A DNA stretch of 64,000 bases from Terriglobales bacterium (lineage in GTDB: Bacteria > Acidobacteriota > Terriglobia > Terriglobales > Acidobacteriaceae), in assembly GCA_035573675.1 (NCBI GenBank), contig DATMAB010000006.1:87157-151156 (forward strand), read 5' to 3'. The translations under genes and the position numbers were made by a program. Position 1 is the first letter of the stretch, and the number at the start of each line of letters is the position of its first letter. This document shows positions 45,013-53,240 of this stretch, one piece after another. A model generated the notes under the pieces. That model searched no databases. It worked only from the letters and a program-made list of their open reading frames with translations, and was not told the origin of the DNA.

Positions 45013-46194
45013 TCAGGCGAGCCAGAGCCATCCGGCGAGCGCTGCCGCGATCATCACCAGGGCTATGGCGTATCCGGCGCGCCAGAGGATGAGCGTCACC
45101 AACGCCGCTGCAAAGATGACCAGGGCAGCAGGTCCAGTAAGAGCGCTGCGCGCCAAATCCAGCGTGGTGGCGGCGATCAATCCCACCACGCCGGCGGTGA
45201 TGCCGTCCAGCAAGTCGTGGAGCGCCGGGTTGTGCACGGCGCGCTCCAGGTAGGAATGTCCCACCAGCGTGAAAGAGAACGCCGGCAGGAAGATGCCGGC
45301 GGTCAGCGCCAGGGCTCCCGCGGCGCCGCCGCCGATGTAGCCCACGAAGGTGCCGAAGATGATGAGCGGCGCCGGCAGCACGCCGCCGAGCGCGATTCCG
45401 TCCAGAAATTCGCGGTTGGTCATGAAGCCGCCACGCACCACGGCGTCGTACTGCAGGAACGGAATGGCGGTGTAGGCTCCGCCGAAGGTCAGCAGGCCGG
45501 TGCGCAGACCGGAGAGAAAGAGCGCCGGGAGCGCCGGCGCGCCCGCCGCCGCTCCATTGCGCTCCGGAAACGGCGAGTCCTGAGCCGGCATGGGTAACCA
45601 GAACAAGCCGGCGGCCAGCGCCACCAGGAGCACCAGCGCTGCCGCCCGCCGGCCACGGTGCAGCAGCGCATAGAGGACTCCGGCGCCGCCCAGCGTGAGC
45701 AGAAAGTGCACCTGCAACAGCGAGGCCAGCAAAGCGAGTATCGCCACAATGCCGAGCCACAAGGTAGTAAGCGCGCGCCGGCCGATGCGTCCGATGGCGC
45801 GCACGATCAGCGCCACCACCGCCGGCTGCACGCCGGCGAAGGCCGCGGCCATCCGGCCATGATCGAGGCCGTGGCCGGCATAGAGCCAGGAAAGCAGGAA
45901 CATCAGCAGGAAGCCGGGGAGCATGAAGCCCAGCCCGGCCAGCAGGCCGCCCAGGCGTCCGCGGGAGAGCATCCCGAAGTACACGCAGAGCTCGTGCGCT
46001 TCCGGACCGGGCAATACCTGGTAGACGGCCAGCGTGCGCAGGAAGCGCTCCTGCGTGACCCAGCGCTCGCGTTCCACCAGCTCGTGGCGGATCATATCGA
46101 TCTGCGCCACCGGTCCGCCCCAGGCCAGCAGTCCGAAGCGCAAGAAGCGCAGGAACAGCCGCGGGTAGGATTCGTTCGGCGGGTCGGAAATCAT
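45013..46194 (-). CDS. chrA: Chromate transporter (ChrA, CHR superfamily)
   Basis: The 393-residue membrane protein has two CHR halves with matching starts: 'FLRFGLLAWGGPVAQIDMIRHELVE' and 'GLLTFGGAYTAIPFLQYDAVVRG'. The first half also has 'YQVLPGPEAHELCVYFGML' and the second 'GIALGGVLPAPLIIFGTFVGY'. The family exports chromate by proton antiport. It is the last gene of chrB-OCD-chrA, 22 bp after the ornithine-cyclodeaminase-like gene. I start it at MISDPP (46194). Confidence 0.9.
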   Translation of the reverse strand: MISDPPNESYPRLFLRFLRFGLLAWGGPVAQIDMIRHELVERERWVTQERFLRTLAVYQVLPGPEAHELCVYFGMLSRGRLGGLLAGLGFMLPGFLLMFLLSWLYAGHGLDHGRMAAAFAGVQPAVVALIVRAIGRIGRRALTTLWLGIVAILALLASLLQVHFLLTLGGAGVLYALLHRGRRAAALVLLVALAAGLFWLPMPAQDSPFPERNGAAAGAPALPALFLSGLRTGLLTFGGAYTAIPFLQYDAVVRGGFMTNREFLDGIALGGVLPAPLIIFGTFVGYIGGGAAGALALTAGIFLPAFSFTLVGHSYLERAVHNPALHDLLDGITAGVVGLIAATTLDLARSALTGPAALVIFAAALVTLILWRAGYAIALVMIAAALAGWLWLA

Positions 46195-46216
46195 CGCGCC
46201 GTCAGCCAAGGCGTCC

Positions 46217-47251
46217 TCAGGCGGCGAAGTCCATCCGGCGGCCAGCTCCTTCCCGCAGGGCGCGCCGGTAGACGGCCAGTGCGGCAGCCACGTCCTCCAG
46301 CGCCACGCCGGTGCTGTCGAAGAGGGTGATTTCATCCGGCGCCGTGCGGCCCGGCTTGCGGCCGGCCACGACGTCGGCCAGTTCGGCCCACACGGAATCG
46401 CGCGCGACTACGCCGGCCGCAAGCGCGTGGTGCAGTTCGCCGAACTCCGCGCACTGGACGAGCGAATCCACCACCACTTTGGAGGCGGCCATCAAGGGCG
46501 GCTCGATTTCCTGCTTGTCAGGACTGTCGGCCCCGACGGCGGCCACGAACGTGCCCGGCCGGACGTCCTCGCGCGCCAGAAACCAGCCGCGCGCCGAGGT
46601 GCAGGTGACGCACACATCGCTCTGGCGGACGGCGGCCGAGGGCTGCTCGACGGCGTGGACGTCCGCGCCCAGCCGGCCGGAAAATTCCCGCGCGAAGGCC
46701 TGCGCACGGGCGGCGTCGGCATCCCAAGCGAACGCGCGCTTGAGCGGCAGCACGCGTGCCAGGGCCCGCAGGTGCGCGCGTCCCTGGTTGCCGCAACCGC
46801 AGAGAGTGAGCACGGCGGACTCCGGCCGGGCCAGGCGCCGCGTCGCCACCGCCGTAGCGGCGGCCGTACGCTGGATGGTGATCTCGATCGAATCCATCAG
46901 CGCCAGCGGAGAGCCGTTCTCCGCGTCGCACAGGAGGATGACTCCCTGGATGTTCGGCAGGCCGAAACGCAGCATGTTGCCGGGAAAATTGCCGTTGAAC
47001 TTGGCGGCGAAATAGGGCCGCTCCAGCTTCAGGCCGGCGGCCTTCACGTGGAACCCGCCGCCCGGCACATACGCGCTGAGCACCCCCGGCGGCAGGCTGT
47101 TCCCTTCCGCGTGGAGCCGGAACGCGTCCTCTACAGCCTGGATACATTCGTCGAGGTCGAGCAACGCCGCCACCTCGCGGCGCTGCAAGAGCAACGTGCC
47201 CGGCTGGTTCCTCGCCGGACTCTCCGACATCGGCAGGGCCTCCTCGGTCAT
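46217..47251 (-). CDS. Ornithine cyclodeaminase/mu-crystallin family protein
   Basis: The 344-residue NAD(P)-dependent protein has 'AAKFNGNFPGNMLRFGLPNIQGVILLCDAENGSPLALMDSIEITIQRTAAATAVATRRL' (partly quoted; typical OCD substrate part), the nucleotide loop 'VLTLCGCGNQGRAHLRAL', and 'AVGADSPDKQEIEP'. Family members act as ornithine cyclodeaminases or imino-acid reductases. Its place between chrB and chrA is unusual. It overlaps chrB by 4 bp (ATGA), so the three are probably one operon. Confidence 0.85.
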   Translation of the reverse strand: MTEEALPMSESPARNQPGTLLLQRREVAALLDLDECIQAVEDAFRLHAEGNSLPPGVLSAYVPGGGFHVKAAGLKLERPYFAAKFNGNFPGNMLRFGLPNIQGVILLCDAENGSPLALMDSIEITIQRTAAATAVATRRLARPESAVLTLCGCGNQGRAHLRALARVLPLKRAFAWDADAARAQAFAREFSGRLGADVHAVEQPSAAVRQSDVCVTCTSARGWFLAREDVRPGTFVAAVGADSPDKQEIEPPLMAASKVVVDSLVQCAEFGELHHALAAGVVARDSVWAELADVVAGRKPGRTAPDEITLFDSTGVALEDVAAALAVYRRALREGAGRRMDFAA

Positions 47252-48183
47252 GGGAGCGCCCGGTACAAGCCTTCCATCAGGTCGATGCCGCGTCGGAGGA
47301 GCTCGTCGTCGGAGACATCCTGTTGCGCCCAGCCCAGCAGCACGCGCTCCACACCCTCGCCTTCGCGGCGGCCGAACTTCTCATCGCCCAGGTCGGCGTC
47401 GTGGATGATCTGCGCCAGGGCGCTGACACGCGGGTCGCGTATGCCGAATTCCTTCTGCAGGGTCTCAAAGGTGCAGTCGTCGCCACGATGGCCGAAACCG
47501 CCGCCCTGAAACATGTCGAAGGGAACGGCCTTCGGATGCCGTGCCGGGTCGTCGCCGAACACGAAGCGCGCTTCGGGATCGATGAAGCGTCGGATGAGCC
47601 AGGCGCTGGCGACGCGGTCGATGCCCGGGCGCGGGCGCGTCATCCAGGTGCGGCGGCGATATTCTTTCCGGTCGCGGCGTCCGCCGGCGGTGGAGGGCGG
47701 CGGACTTCCGGCCGCGGCCGATTCCGCGCGGGTCAGCGCCGCTTCCACGCGGCTGCGCAGCGGGTTGGAGAAGAAATCGATGGCAACGACTTGCTGTAAT
47801 CGCTGGCGCAGGCGCGTCAATTTTCCGCCCGCCGACTTGCGGGGAGCGGCCGCGGCCTGGCGAAGGTGGCGCAGGAGCTGCTCGTACTCGCGCGTGCTGG
47901 CTTCCAGGAACCGGCGCCGCAGCTCTTCGGAAGGGAGGTCGTCGATGGCGTGAACCTGCACCACCGAGGCCTCGCCCCGCGCGCGGCGGATGGAGGCGGC
48001 CAGCCATTCGAAGTGTTCCCGGCCGGCGGGTGTGTTGGGGAGCACGTATCCCGAACTGCGCAGCGGGAGCGCGCCGTAGCGGCGCAGCTTGCGCCACACC
48101 TCCACGCGCCGGCTGGCCTGCCGCGCCGGCAGGCGGAACATTAGCAGCAGCCAGGGCGCCTGCGCGGATAATGTTACAGTCAT
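47248..48183 (-). CDS. chrB: Chromate resistance protein ChrB
   Basis: The 311-residue protein has the two-part ChrB plan. The N-terminal domain (PWLLLMFRLPARQASRRVEVWRKLRRYGALPLRSSGYVLPN, partly quoted) resembles transcription-factor-like ChrB-N. The C-terminal domain reads 'WMTRPRPGIDRVASAWLIRRFIDPEARFVF' and 'CTFETLQKEFGIRDPRVSALAQIIHDADL'. ChrB is known as a chromate-responsive regulator of chr operons. A perfect inverted repeat lies in its promoter. Confidence 0.88.
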   Translation of the reverse strand: MTVTLSAQAPWLLLMFRLPARQASRRVEVWRKLRRYGALPLRSSGYVLPNTPAGREHFEWLAASIRRARGEASVVQVHAIDDLPSEELRRRFLEASTREYEQLLRHLRQAAAAPRKSAGGKLTRLRQRLQQVVAIDFFSNPLRSRVEAALTRAESAAAGSPPPSTAGGRRDRKEYRRRTWMTRPRPGIDRVASAWLIRRFIDPEARFVFGDDPARHPKAVPFDMFQGGGFGHRGDDCTFETLQKEFGIRDPRVSALAQIIHDADLGDEKFGRREGEGVERVLLGWAQQDVSDDELLRRGIDLMEGLYRALP

Positions 48184-48189
48184 TTCCTC

Positions 48190-48226
48190 AGATGTAATAC
48201 ATATATCCGATTACATATCTTGTCAA
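48190..48226 (-). promoter_or_regulatory. chrB promoter with ATGTAAT...ATTACAT operator
   Basis: On the minus strand TTGACA (48221-48226) is followed by AT-rich -10-like sequence. Inside the spacer and -10 region is the inverted repeat ATGTAAT-N11-ATTACAT, with further palindromic ATACATATAT. An operator overlapping a promoter suggests repression, plausibly by ChrB itself (inference). GAGGAA precedes the chrB ATG. Confidence 0.6.
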
Positions 48227-48388
48227 CCGGCATCTGGAGCGGCCCCGGGAAGGGCGCCGACGATGGCATCGCAGCCCGCCGGGCGCCGCAGGAGCGCGTT
48301 GCTTTCCGCGCAGAGCGTGGGGGATAATCGCAACAGGCGCGCGGTTGCCCAGCCGCACCGGCGGCGATTCCAGCGAAAGACCAGGACA

Positions 48389-49039
48389 GTGAACCTGCCG
48401 AACTACATCACGCTCACGCGCATTCTGGGCGTGCCGCTGCTGTTGTGGCTGCTGTTCGGCAAGACGTTCTCCAGCGCGCACGGGCAGCGCGAACTGGCGG
48501 CCTCGCTGCTGTTCATCGCGCTTTCGTTCACCGACAAGCTGGATGGCTACCTGGCGCGGAAGCGGGGGCAGATCACCACCATGGGGATGCTGCTCGACCC
48601 GCTGGCGGACAAGCTGCTCATCACCGCCGCCTTCATCTCCCTGGTGCAGTTCAATCCGGAAGTGGTGCCGGCCTGGATGGCGGTGATCATCGTGGGTCGC
48701 GAGTTTTTAGTGAGCGGGCTGCGCAGCGTGGCCGCTTCGGAAGGATTCACCATCGAGGCCAGCGACCTGGGCAAGTTCAAGATGGCGGTGCAGGTGGTCT
48801 CGGTGGTGGCCGCCATCCTCAATGCGCGCTGGACGGCCTGGACGTTGGGCGCGGTGGTGCTGCCCATCGAAGTGATCGCCCATCTATCGGTGTGGTTCAT
48901 GGTCCTGCTGTCGATGGTTTCGGCCATCGATTACTTTGCCGCCTTCTGGTCGAAGATCGACCGCAGTTTTCTGGAGCGCCAGCGGCGCCGGCCATTCGTG
49001 CTCAGCCGCCGCAGGAAGCGCGATGTTGCCGCAACCTGA
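48389..49039 (+). CDS. pgsA: CDP-diacylglycerol-glycerol-3-phosphate 3-phosphatidyltransferase
   Basis: The 216-residue membrane enzyme makes phosphatidylglycerol phosphate. The CDP-alcohol motif DxxDGxxAR...GxxxDxxxD is seen in 'SFTDKLDGYLARKRGQ' and 'MGMLLDPLADKLL'. 'MNLPNYITLTRI' at the start is typical of PgsA. I chose the GTG at 48389, because the open frame upstream runs across the divergent chrB promoter. The C-terminus overlaps the next gene by 17 bp. Confidence 0.9.
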   Translation: MNLPNYITLTRILGVPLLLWLLFGKTFSSAHGQRELAASLLFIALSFTDKLDGYLARKRGQITTMGMLLDPLADKLLITAAFISLVQFNPEVVPAWMAVIIVGREFLVSGLRSVAASEGFTIEASDLGKFKMAVQVVSVVAAILNARWTAWTLGAVVLPIEVIAHLSVWFMVLLSMVSAIDYFAAFWSKIDRSFLERQRRRPFVLSRRRKRDVAAT

Positions 49040-49610
49040 GAATCCGCCCGTCCCGCCCCTCTTCCCCGAATACTCAGCTCAGGAGCGCACTTATCTGCTG
49101 GAAGCGGCGCGCCGCGCCATCCGGGCCGCGCTGCGCAGGGAGAGATGGAAACCCAATCCTCCTTCGGCGCACCTGGCCGAGCCGCGCGGCGCCTTTACGA
49201 CGTTGCATCTGGACGACCGGTTGCGCGGCTGTGTGGGCTTCGTGTATCCGGTGAAGTCGCTGTGCGCGACGGTGGCGGAAACGGCGGTGGCGGCCGCCCT
49301 GCATGATCCGCGCTTCCTGCCCGTCACCGAAGAAGAAGCGGCGCGCCTGCAAATCGAGATCAGCGTGCTCTCGCAGCTTTTCCGCATCGATCCCAGGCAG
49401 GTCGAAGTAGGCCGGCACGGCCTGCTGGTCAGCCGCGGCTTCCAGCGGGGACTGTTGTTGCCGCAGGTGGCGGTGGAACACGGCTGGACCCGCGAGATGT
49501 TCCTCGATGAAGCCTGCCTGAAAGCCGGCCTGGCACCGGATGCCTGGAAGCACGGAGCAACCGTAGAGGCCTTTGCCGCGGAAGTCTTCGGGGATAGGGA
49601 AGGACTGTAG
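49023..49610 (+). CDS. AMMECR1-domain protein (AmmeMemoRadiSam system protein A)
   Basis: The 195-residue protein has the AMMECR1 signature: 'RGAFTTLHLDDRLRGCVGFVYPVKSLCATVAETAVAAALHDPRF' (partly quoted) and 'EIEISVLSQL'-like 'LQIEISVLSQLFRI', then 'GLLVSRGFQRGLLLPQVAVEHGW'. Family members usually sit next to a Memo-like and a radical SAM gene; neither is here. It overlaps pgsA by 17 bp. The stop TAG is followed at once by a heptamer array. Confidence 0.9.
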   Translation: MLPQPENPPVPPLFPEYSAQERTYLLEAARRAIRAALRRERWKPNPPSAHLAEPRGAFTTLHLDDRLRGCVGFVYPVKSLCATVAETAVAAALHDPRFLPVTEEEAARLQIEISVLSQLFRIDPRQVEVGRHGLLVSRGFQRGLLLPQVAVEHGWTREMFLDEACLKAGLAPDAWKHGATVEAFAAEVFGDREGL

Positions 49611-49634
49611 TTTCGAGTTTCAAGTTTCAAGAGG
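49608..49634. repeat. Heptamer array after the AMMECR1 gene
   Basis: TTTCGAG, TTTCAAG and TTTCAAG start right after the stop codon. A shorter inverted counterpart (GGAAACTCGAACTGC, about 49707-49721) ends next to the stop codon of the convergent OmpA-like gene, so the two arms bracket a terminator. Confidence 0.7.
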
Positions 49635-49663
49635 CTTGGCTCTTCCGTCTCTCCTTTGTCTGG

Positions 49664-49701
49664 ACGAAAAAAAGAAATGGGCGCATGCGATGCATGCGCC
49701 C
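49664..49701 (-). terminator. Intrinsic terminator of the OmpA-like gene
   Basis: On the minus strand there is a perfect 10-bp stem, GGGCGCATGC-ATC-GCATGCGCCC (49679-49701), followed by ATTTCTTTTTTT. It lies 22 bp after the stop codon of the minus-strand OmpA-like gene. Confidence 0.88.
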
Positions 49702-49722
49702 AGACTGGAAACTCGAACTGCT

Positions 49723-51228
49723 TTATTCCGGCATGGTGGCGCCGGAAGGGACGACCCACAGGTCGGCCTTCTTGCCCGGAGTTGTCGAAGTCTTGACGTC
49801 GACGCGGCCGGCATCCACGCCCTTCTCCCGCACCAGATACGTCCGGGCGTTCTCCGCGCGCTGCATGGCCAGGGTCGCTCCCGCCTTCTCATCGGCGTCG
49901 GCCGTGCCCACGAGGGTGGCGCGGCTATCCGGCTCACGCTGCAGCAGCAGGGCCAGGTCGTCGAGCATGGCCTTGGCCTGGTTATCCACGCGTGCGCTGT
50001 TGCGGCGGAACTGGATCTCGTTCACTTTGCTGGCCTGCGGGACCGCCGCGGCTTCCACGTTGACATTGGTCATGGCGGTCGCGGAGAGGTTGCGGTCGTC
50101 GGTCGCCGTCGAACGGACGGTGATGACGCCGGGCGATGTGTTGTACGTGTCCAACACGGCGATGCCGTCACTGGGCGACACAGTCCCGGCGCTGGAGGCA
50201 TGGCTGATGGTGAGCGGCCGCCCGTCCGGACTGGAGGCCTCGCAGGTGATGGTGGAGCGCTCGCCCACCAGCACCGTGGCCGGCTGCGCGCTGCATGCGA
50301 TGGTCGGCGGATTCATCACGGGCGGGGGCGGCGGCGGCACGGGCTCCATCAGCTCCACGTGATCACCGACCTGCACGTCCTCGATGGCATAGGTCAGCAT
50401 GGCCGTGGCGCTGGTGGGCGTGACATTCAGCACCATCATCTCTCCCAGCGAGCGCCGCGGGAATTCTTTCAGGCGGCCGCGCGGATATTTGGGGGCGTGT
50501 TTCTGCGCATCGTCGGGGATTGAAGCCTTGTAGGAGAGCGAATCAATCGCTTCCAGGCTGGCAAAGTCATAGTTCCGGACCGCCCGGAAATAGTCGCCGA
50601 CCTTGACTCCCTGGTTCGCTCCTACATTGAGATAGACCTTCTGGCCGGTGCCCACGACAGTATCGAAATCCTTGGCGCCCACGATGCGCCCGGTCAGCAG
50701 GCCATTGGGCGGCGCGAAGCGGTTGAAGGGCGCGCGATACTGATACTGCGGAATGGGTCGCTCGACCCAGGGAATCGCCAGGTCGCCGGGGATCATGGCG
50801 TCGCAACTGAATTCGACGAAACCGATGCCGATGCGGTCCCGCGTACCGATGATGCGCACCCGGCCCATCTCCGCGTACACGTCGCCGACCGCGCCCAGTT
50901 CGCGCTTCTGTCCGCGATAGGGCTCCCAACGGTTGGGGTCGCGCAGCCGCCGGAGGATCTTGAACTGCTGGCCTTCCTGGAAACCGCCGCCGTCCAGATA
51001 GACGTAATCGCGGTCCCCGAAGCGCGTCGAGTGCGGGGTATTCCAGCCGCCTGCCAGGTAGACGCTGTTGGAAACCGCCTCCTTGGTGACGTAGCCCGCG
51101 CAATTCACGTCGGAATAGGTTGGCGCCTGCTTCCACTCCTCGATGTTGGTGGCGGCGACTTGCGGCGCCCCCTCCTGCGCCAGGGCGCAGGCAGCCAGAA
51201 TCATCAGGACAAGTCCCGTTCGTTTCAT
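49723..51228 (-). CDS. Exported OmpA-family C-terminal domain protein
   Basis: The 501-residue protein has a signal peptide (MKRTGLVLMILAACALA). Residues 20-300 form a domain of unknown function. A Pro-rich linker and an Ig-like domain ('TIACSAQPATVLVGERSTITCEASSPDGRPL') follow. The last 110 residues form an OmpA-like peptidoglycan-binding domain ('QFRRNSARVDNQAKAMLDDLALLLQREPDSRATLVGTADADEK', partly quoted). It would tether the envelope to the wall. GGAGGAAAC precedes the ATG at 51228. Confidence 0.8.
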   Translation of the reverse strand: MKRTGLVLMILAACALAQEGAPQVAATNIEEWKQAPTYSDVNCAGYVTKEAVSNSVYLAGGWNTPHSTRFGDRDYVYLDGGGFQEGQQFKILRRLRDPNRWEPYRGQKRELGAVGDVYAEMGRVRIIGTRDRIGIGFVEFSCDAMIPGDLAIPWVERPIPQYQYRAPFNRFAPPNGLLTGRIVGAKDFDTVVGTGQKVYLNVGANQGVKVGDYFRAVRNYDFASLEAIDSLSYKASIPDDAQKHAPKYPRGRLKEFPRRSLGEMMVLNVTPTSATAMLTYAIEDVQVGDHVELMEPVPPPPPPVMNPPTIACSAQPATVLVGERSTITCEASSPDGRPLTISHASSAGTVSPSDGIAVLDTYNTSPGVITVRSTATDDRNLSATAMTNVNVEAAAVPQASKVNEIQFRRNSARVDNQAKAMLDDLALLLQREPDSRATLVGTADADEKAGATLAMQRAENARTYLVREKGVDAGRVDVKTSTTPGKKADLWVVPSGATMPE

Positions 51229-51410
51229 GTTTCCTCCGGAGTTCCCACCGCAGCAGGCCGGCAGACCCGACCCTGAGGCGCAAACACCACGCCGGAAAGG
51301 GCCTTTTTCGGATTGAACGCTAGCAAACAGCCCCCCAGGGGTCAAGGAAAACCGTATTAACCCCTAAGGTACCAAAGGCCATCGTACCCGTAAGAAAGGT
51401 GCAAACGCTG

Positions 51411-51439
51411 TTGCATTGCTCCTTATGCACCTGTAATAT
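51411..51439 (+). promoter_or_regulatory. Sigma-70-like promoter of aroDE
   Basis: TTGCAT (51411-51416) and TAATAT (51434-51439) are separated by 17 bp. They end 21 bp before the aroDE ATG, which suggests a short leader. The surrounding 100 bp are AT-rich relative to the genes. Confidence 0.6.
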
Positions 51440-51460
51440 TCGCGCGCCCACCCTGCTGAA

Positions 51461-53032
51461 ATGACGGCTACTGCTACTTACGTCCCGCGGCTGTTGCCGC
51501 CGCGCCTGCCCCGTATTTGTGTGGCCATCACGGGCTCGAGCGGGGCGGAAATGGTCGCCAGGGCGCAGGCGGTGGTCCGGGATAACCCCTTTATTGAGTT
51601 CAGGTTAGACTACATACGAAAGCCCGCTACGGGACTGCCCCGCATCAAAGCGTTTCTGGAATACCACCCGGATGTGCTGGCCATCGCTACCTGCCGGCGG
51701 GCGGTCAACGGAGGCAAGTTCAGGGGATCGGTAGCGGCGGAGATCGCCCTGCTCACCCGGGCGGCGGCCCATGGCTGCCAACTGGTCGACCTGGAGCTGG
51801 CCAGCGCGGCCAAGGCGGACCCGGAAGACCTCTCCCGACTGCGCAGCCAGGCGGCGCTCATTCTTTCCCATCACGACTTCAAGGCCACGCGGAAGCTCGA
51901 GCAGACCTTCGAGAAGATGCGCGCCATCCCGGCCGATTTCTACAAGCTGGTCACCACCGCCAAGTGCCTGGCGGACAACGTGACCATGATGAAGTTCCTG
52001 GAGCAGAAGGCGGAGAAGTATTCCATGGTGGGCGTGTGCATGGGCGAGCAGGGGATCATCAGCCGGGTGCTGGGCGTGCGGGCGGGCAGCGTGTTCACGT
52101 TCGCGGCCGCGAGTGCCGGGGAGGAAACCGCGCCGGGGCAGATCACGGGACGCACGCTGCTGGACGTCTACCGGCTGAACCTGGTGGACGCCGCCACGCG
52201 CGTCTACGGCGTGGCCGGCGACCCCATCGAGCACTCACTCTCTCCGCACATCATGAACGCCGCCTTTCGGCGGGAGAGCGTCAACGCCGTCTACCTGGCC
52301 TTGCACGCGCGCACCCTCACCGACCTGCTCACCTGCGTGCGCGACATTCCCATCCACGGGCTCAGCATCACGATGCCCTACAAGGAAGTCATCCTCAAGC
52401 ACCTGGACAACACCGACGCGGTCACCGCCAAGATCGGGGCGTGCAACACGGTCATCCGGGCGCAGGACGGCAAGCTCTACGGGTTCAACACCGACGTGGC
52501 GGGTGTGATCCGGCCGCTGGAGCAGCGCCTGCCGATCGGCGGCGCGAAGGTTCTGGTGCTGGGCGCCGGCGGCGCAGCGCGGGCCGCTGTCTTTGGGCTG
52601 AAAGAGCGGCATGCCGAGGTGTACGTGCTCAACCGCACGCCGACTGCCGGCAAGCGGCTGGCCAAGCAGGCGCGCGCCAGGTATCTGCGTCGCTCCGAGC
52701 TGAAGAAGATGCAGTTCGATGCCATTGTGAACGCCACCCCGGTGGGCATGGGCAGCGGGCGCCAGTCGCCTCTGAAGGACAATGAAGTCAACGCCCGCGT
52801 AGTGTTCGAAATGGTCTACGTGCCCGCTGAAACGCGGCTGGTGAAGCAGGCCCGGGCCCGGGGCGCGCAGGTCATTCTGGGATGGGAAATGCTCATCCAC
52901 CAGGCGGCGCGCCAGTTCGAGATCTGGACCGGGAAGCCGGCTCCGCTCGACGAGATCCAGCGCACCATGTTGAGGGCGCTGGAAGCGCGGGCGGCCGCTG
53001 AAAAGGGAAAGAAGAAGAAAAAGCGCAAGTAG
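51461..53032 (+). CDS. aroDE: Bifunctional 3-dehydroquinate dehydratase/shikimate dehydrogenase
   Basis: This 523-residue fusion has type I dehydroquinase in residues 1-235 (EFRLDYIRKP; His pair in LILSHHDFK; Schiff-base Lys in 'FYKLVTTAK') and shikimate dehydrogenase in 240-500. The second part has 'GDPIEHSLSPHIMNAAF', the catalytic Lys in 'GLSITMPYKEVIL', 'YGFNTDVAGVI', and the nucleotide loop 'VLVLGAGGAARAAVFGL'. It performs two consecutive shikimate-pathway steps, feeding the trp genes. The C-terminus is a Lys-rich tail. The order matches plant DHQ-SDH. Confidence 0.93.
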   Translation: MTATATYVPRLLPPRLPRICVAITGSSGAEMVARAQAVVRDNPFIEFRLDYIRKPATGLPRIKAFLEYHPDVLAIATCRRAVNGGKFRGSVAAEIALLTRAAAHGCQLVDLELASAAKADPEDLSRLRSQAALILSHHDFKATRKLEQTFEKMRAIPADFYKLVTTAKCLADNVTMMKFLEQKAEKYSMVGVCMGEQGIISRVLGVRAGSVFTFAAASAGEETAPGQITGRTLLDVYRLNLVDAATRVYGVAGDPIEHSLSPHIMNAAFRRESVNAVYLALHARTLTDLLTCVRDIPIHGLSITMPYKEVILKHLDNTDAVTAKIGACNTVIRAQDGKLYGFNTDVAGVIRPLEQRLPIGGAKVLVLGAGGAARAAVFGLKERHAEVYVLNRTPTAGKRLAKQARARYLRRSELKKMQFDAIVNATPVGMGSGRQSPLKDNEVNARVVFEMVYVPAETRLVKQARARGAQVILGWEMLIHQAARQFEIWTGKPAPLDEIQRTMLRALEARAAAEKGKKKKKRK

Positions 53033-53240
53033 CCGAACCAGAAATCGCAGGGAACAGTTGCGGTTCCCGTTACGAAAGAAGTAACATAGCAAAGTTGGAC
53101 ATGGACCGCTGGGAAGCGGCCGTGCTCCCCGGGAATCGCCCAGGTACTGAGCAGTCACTTCCACAGAACAAGTCGTCGCCTGCAGTTGAACAAAACCCGC
53201 TGCGGCCCAGCCGCAGCGAACAGACTCGGAGGGACGGACC

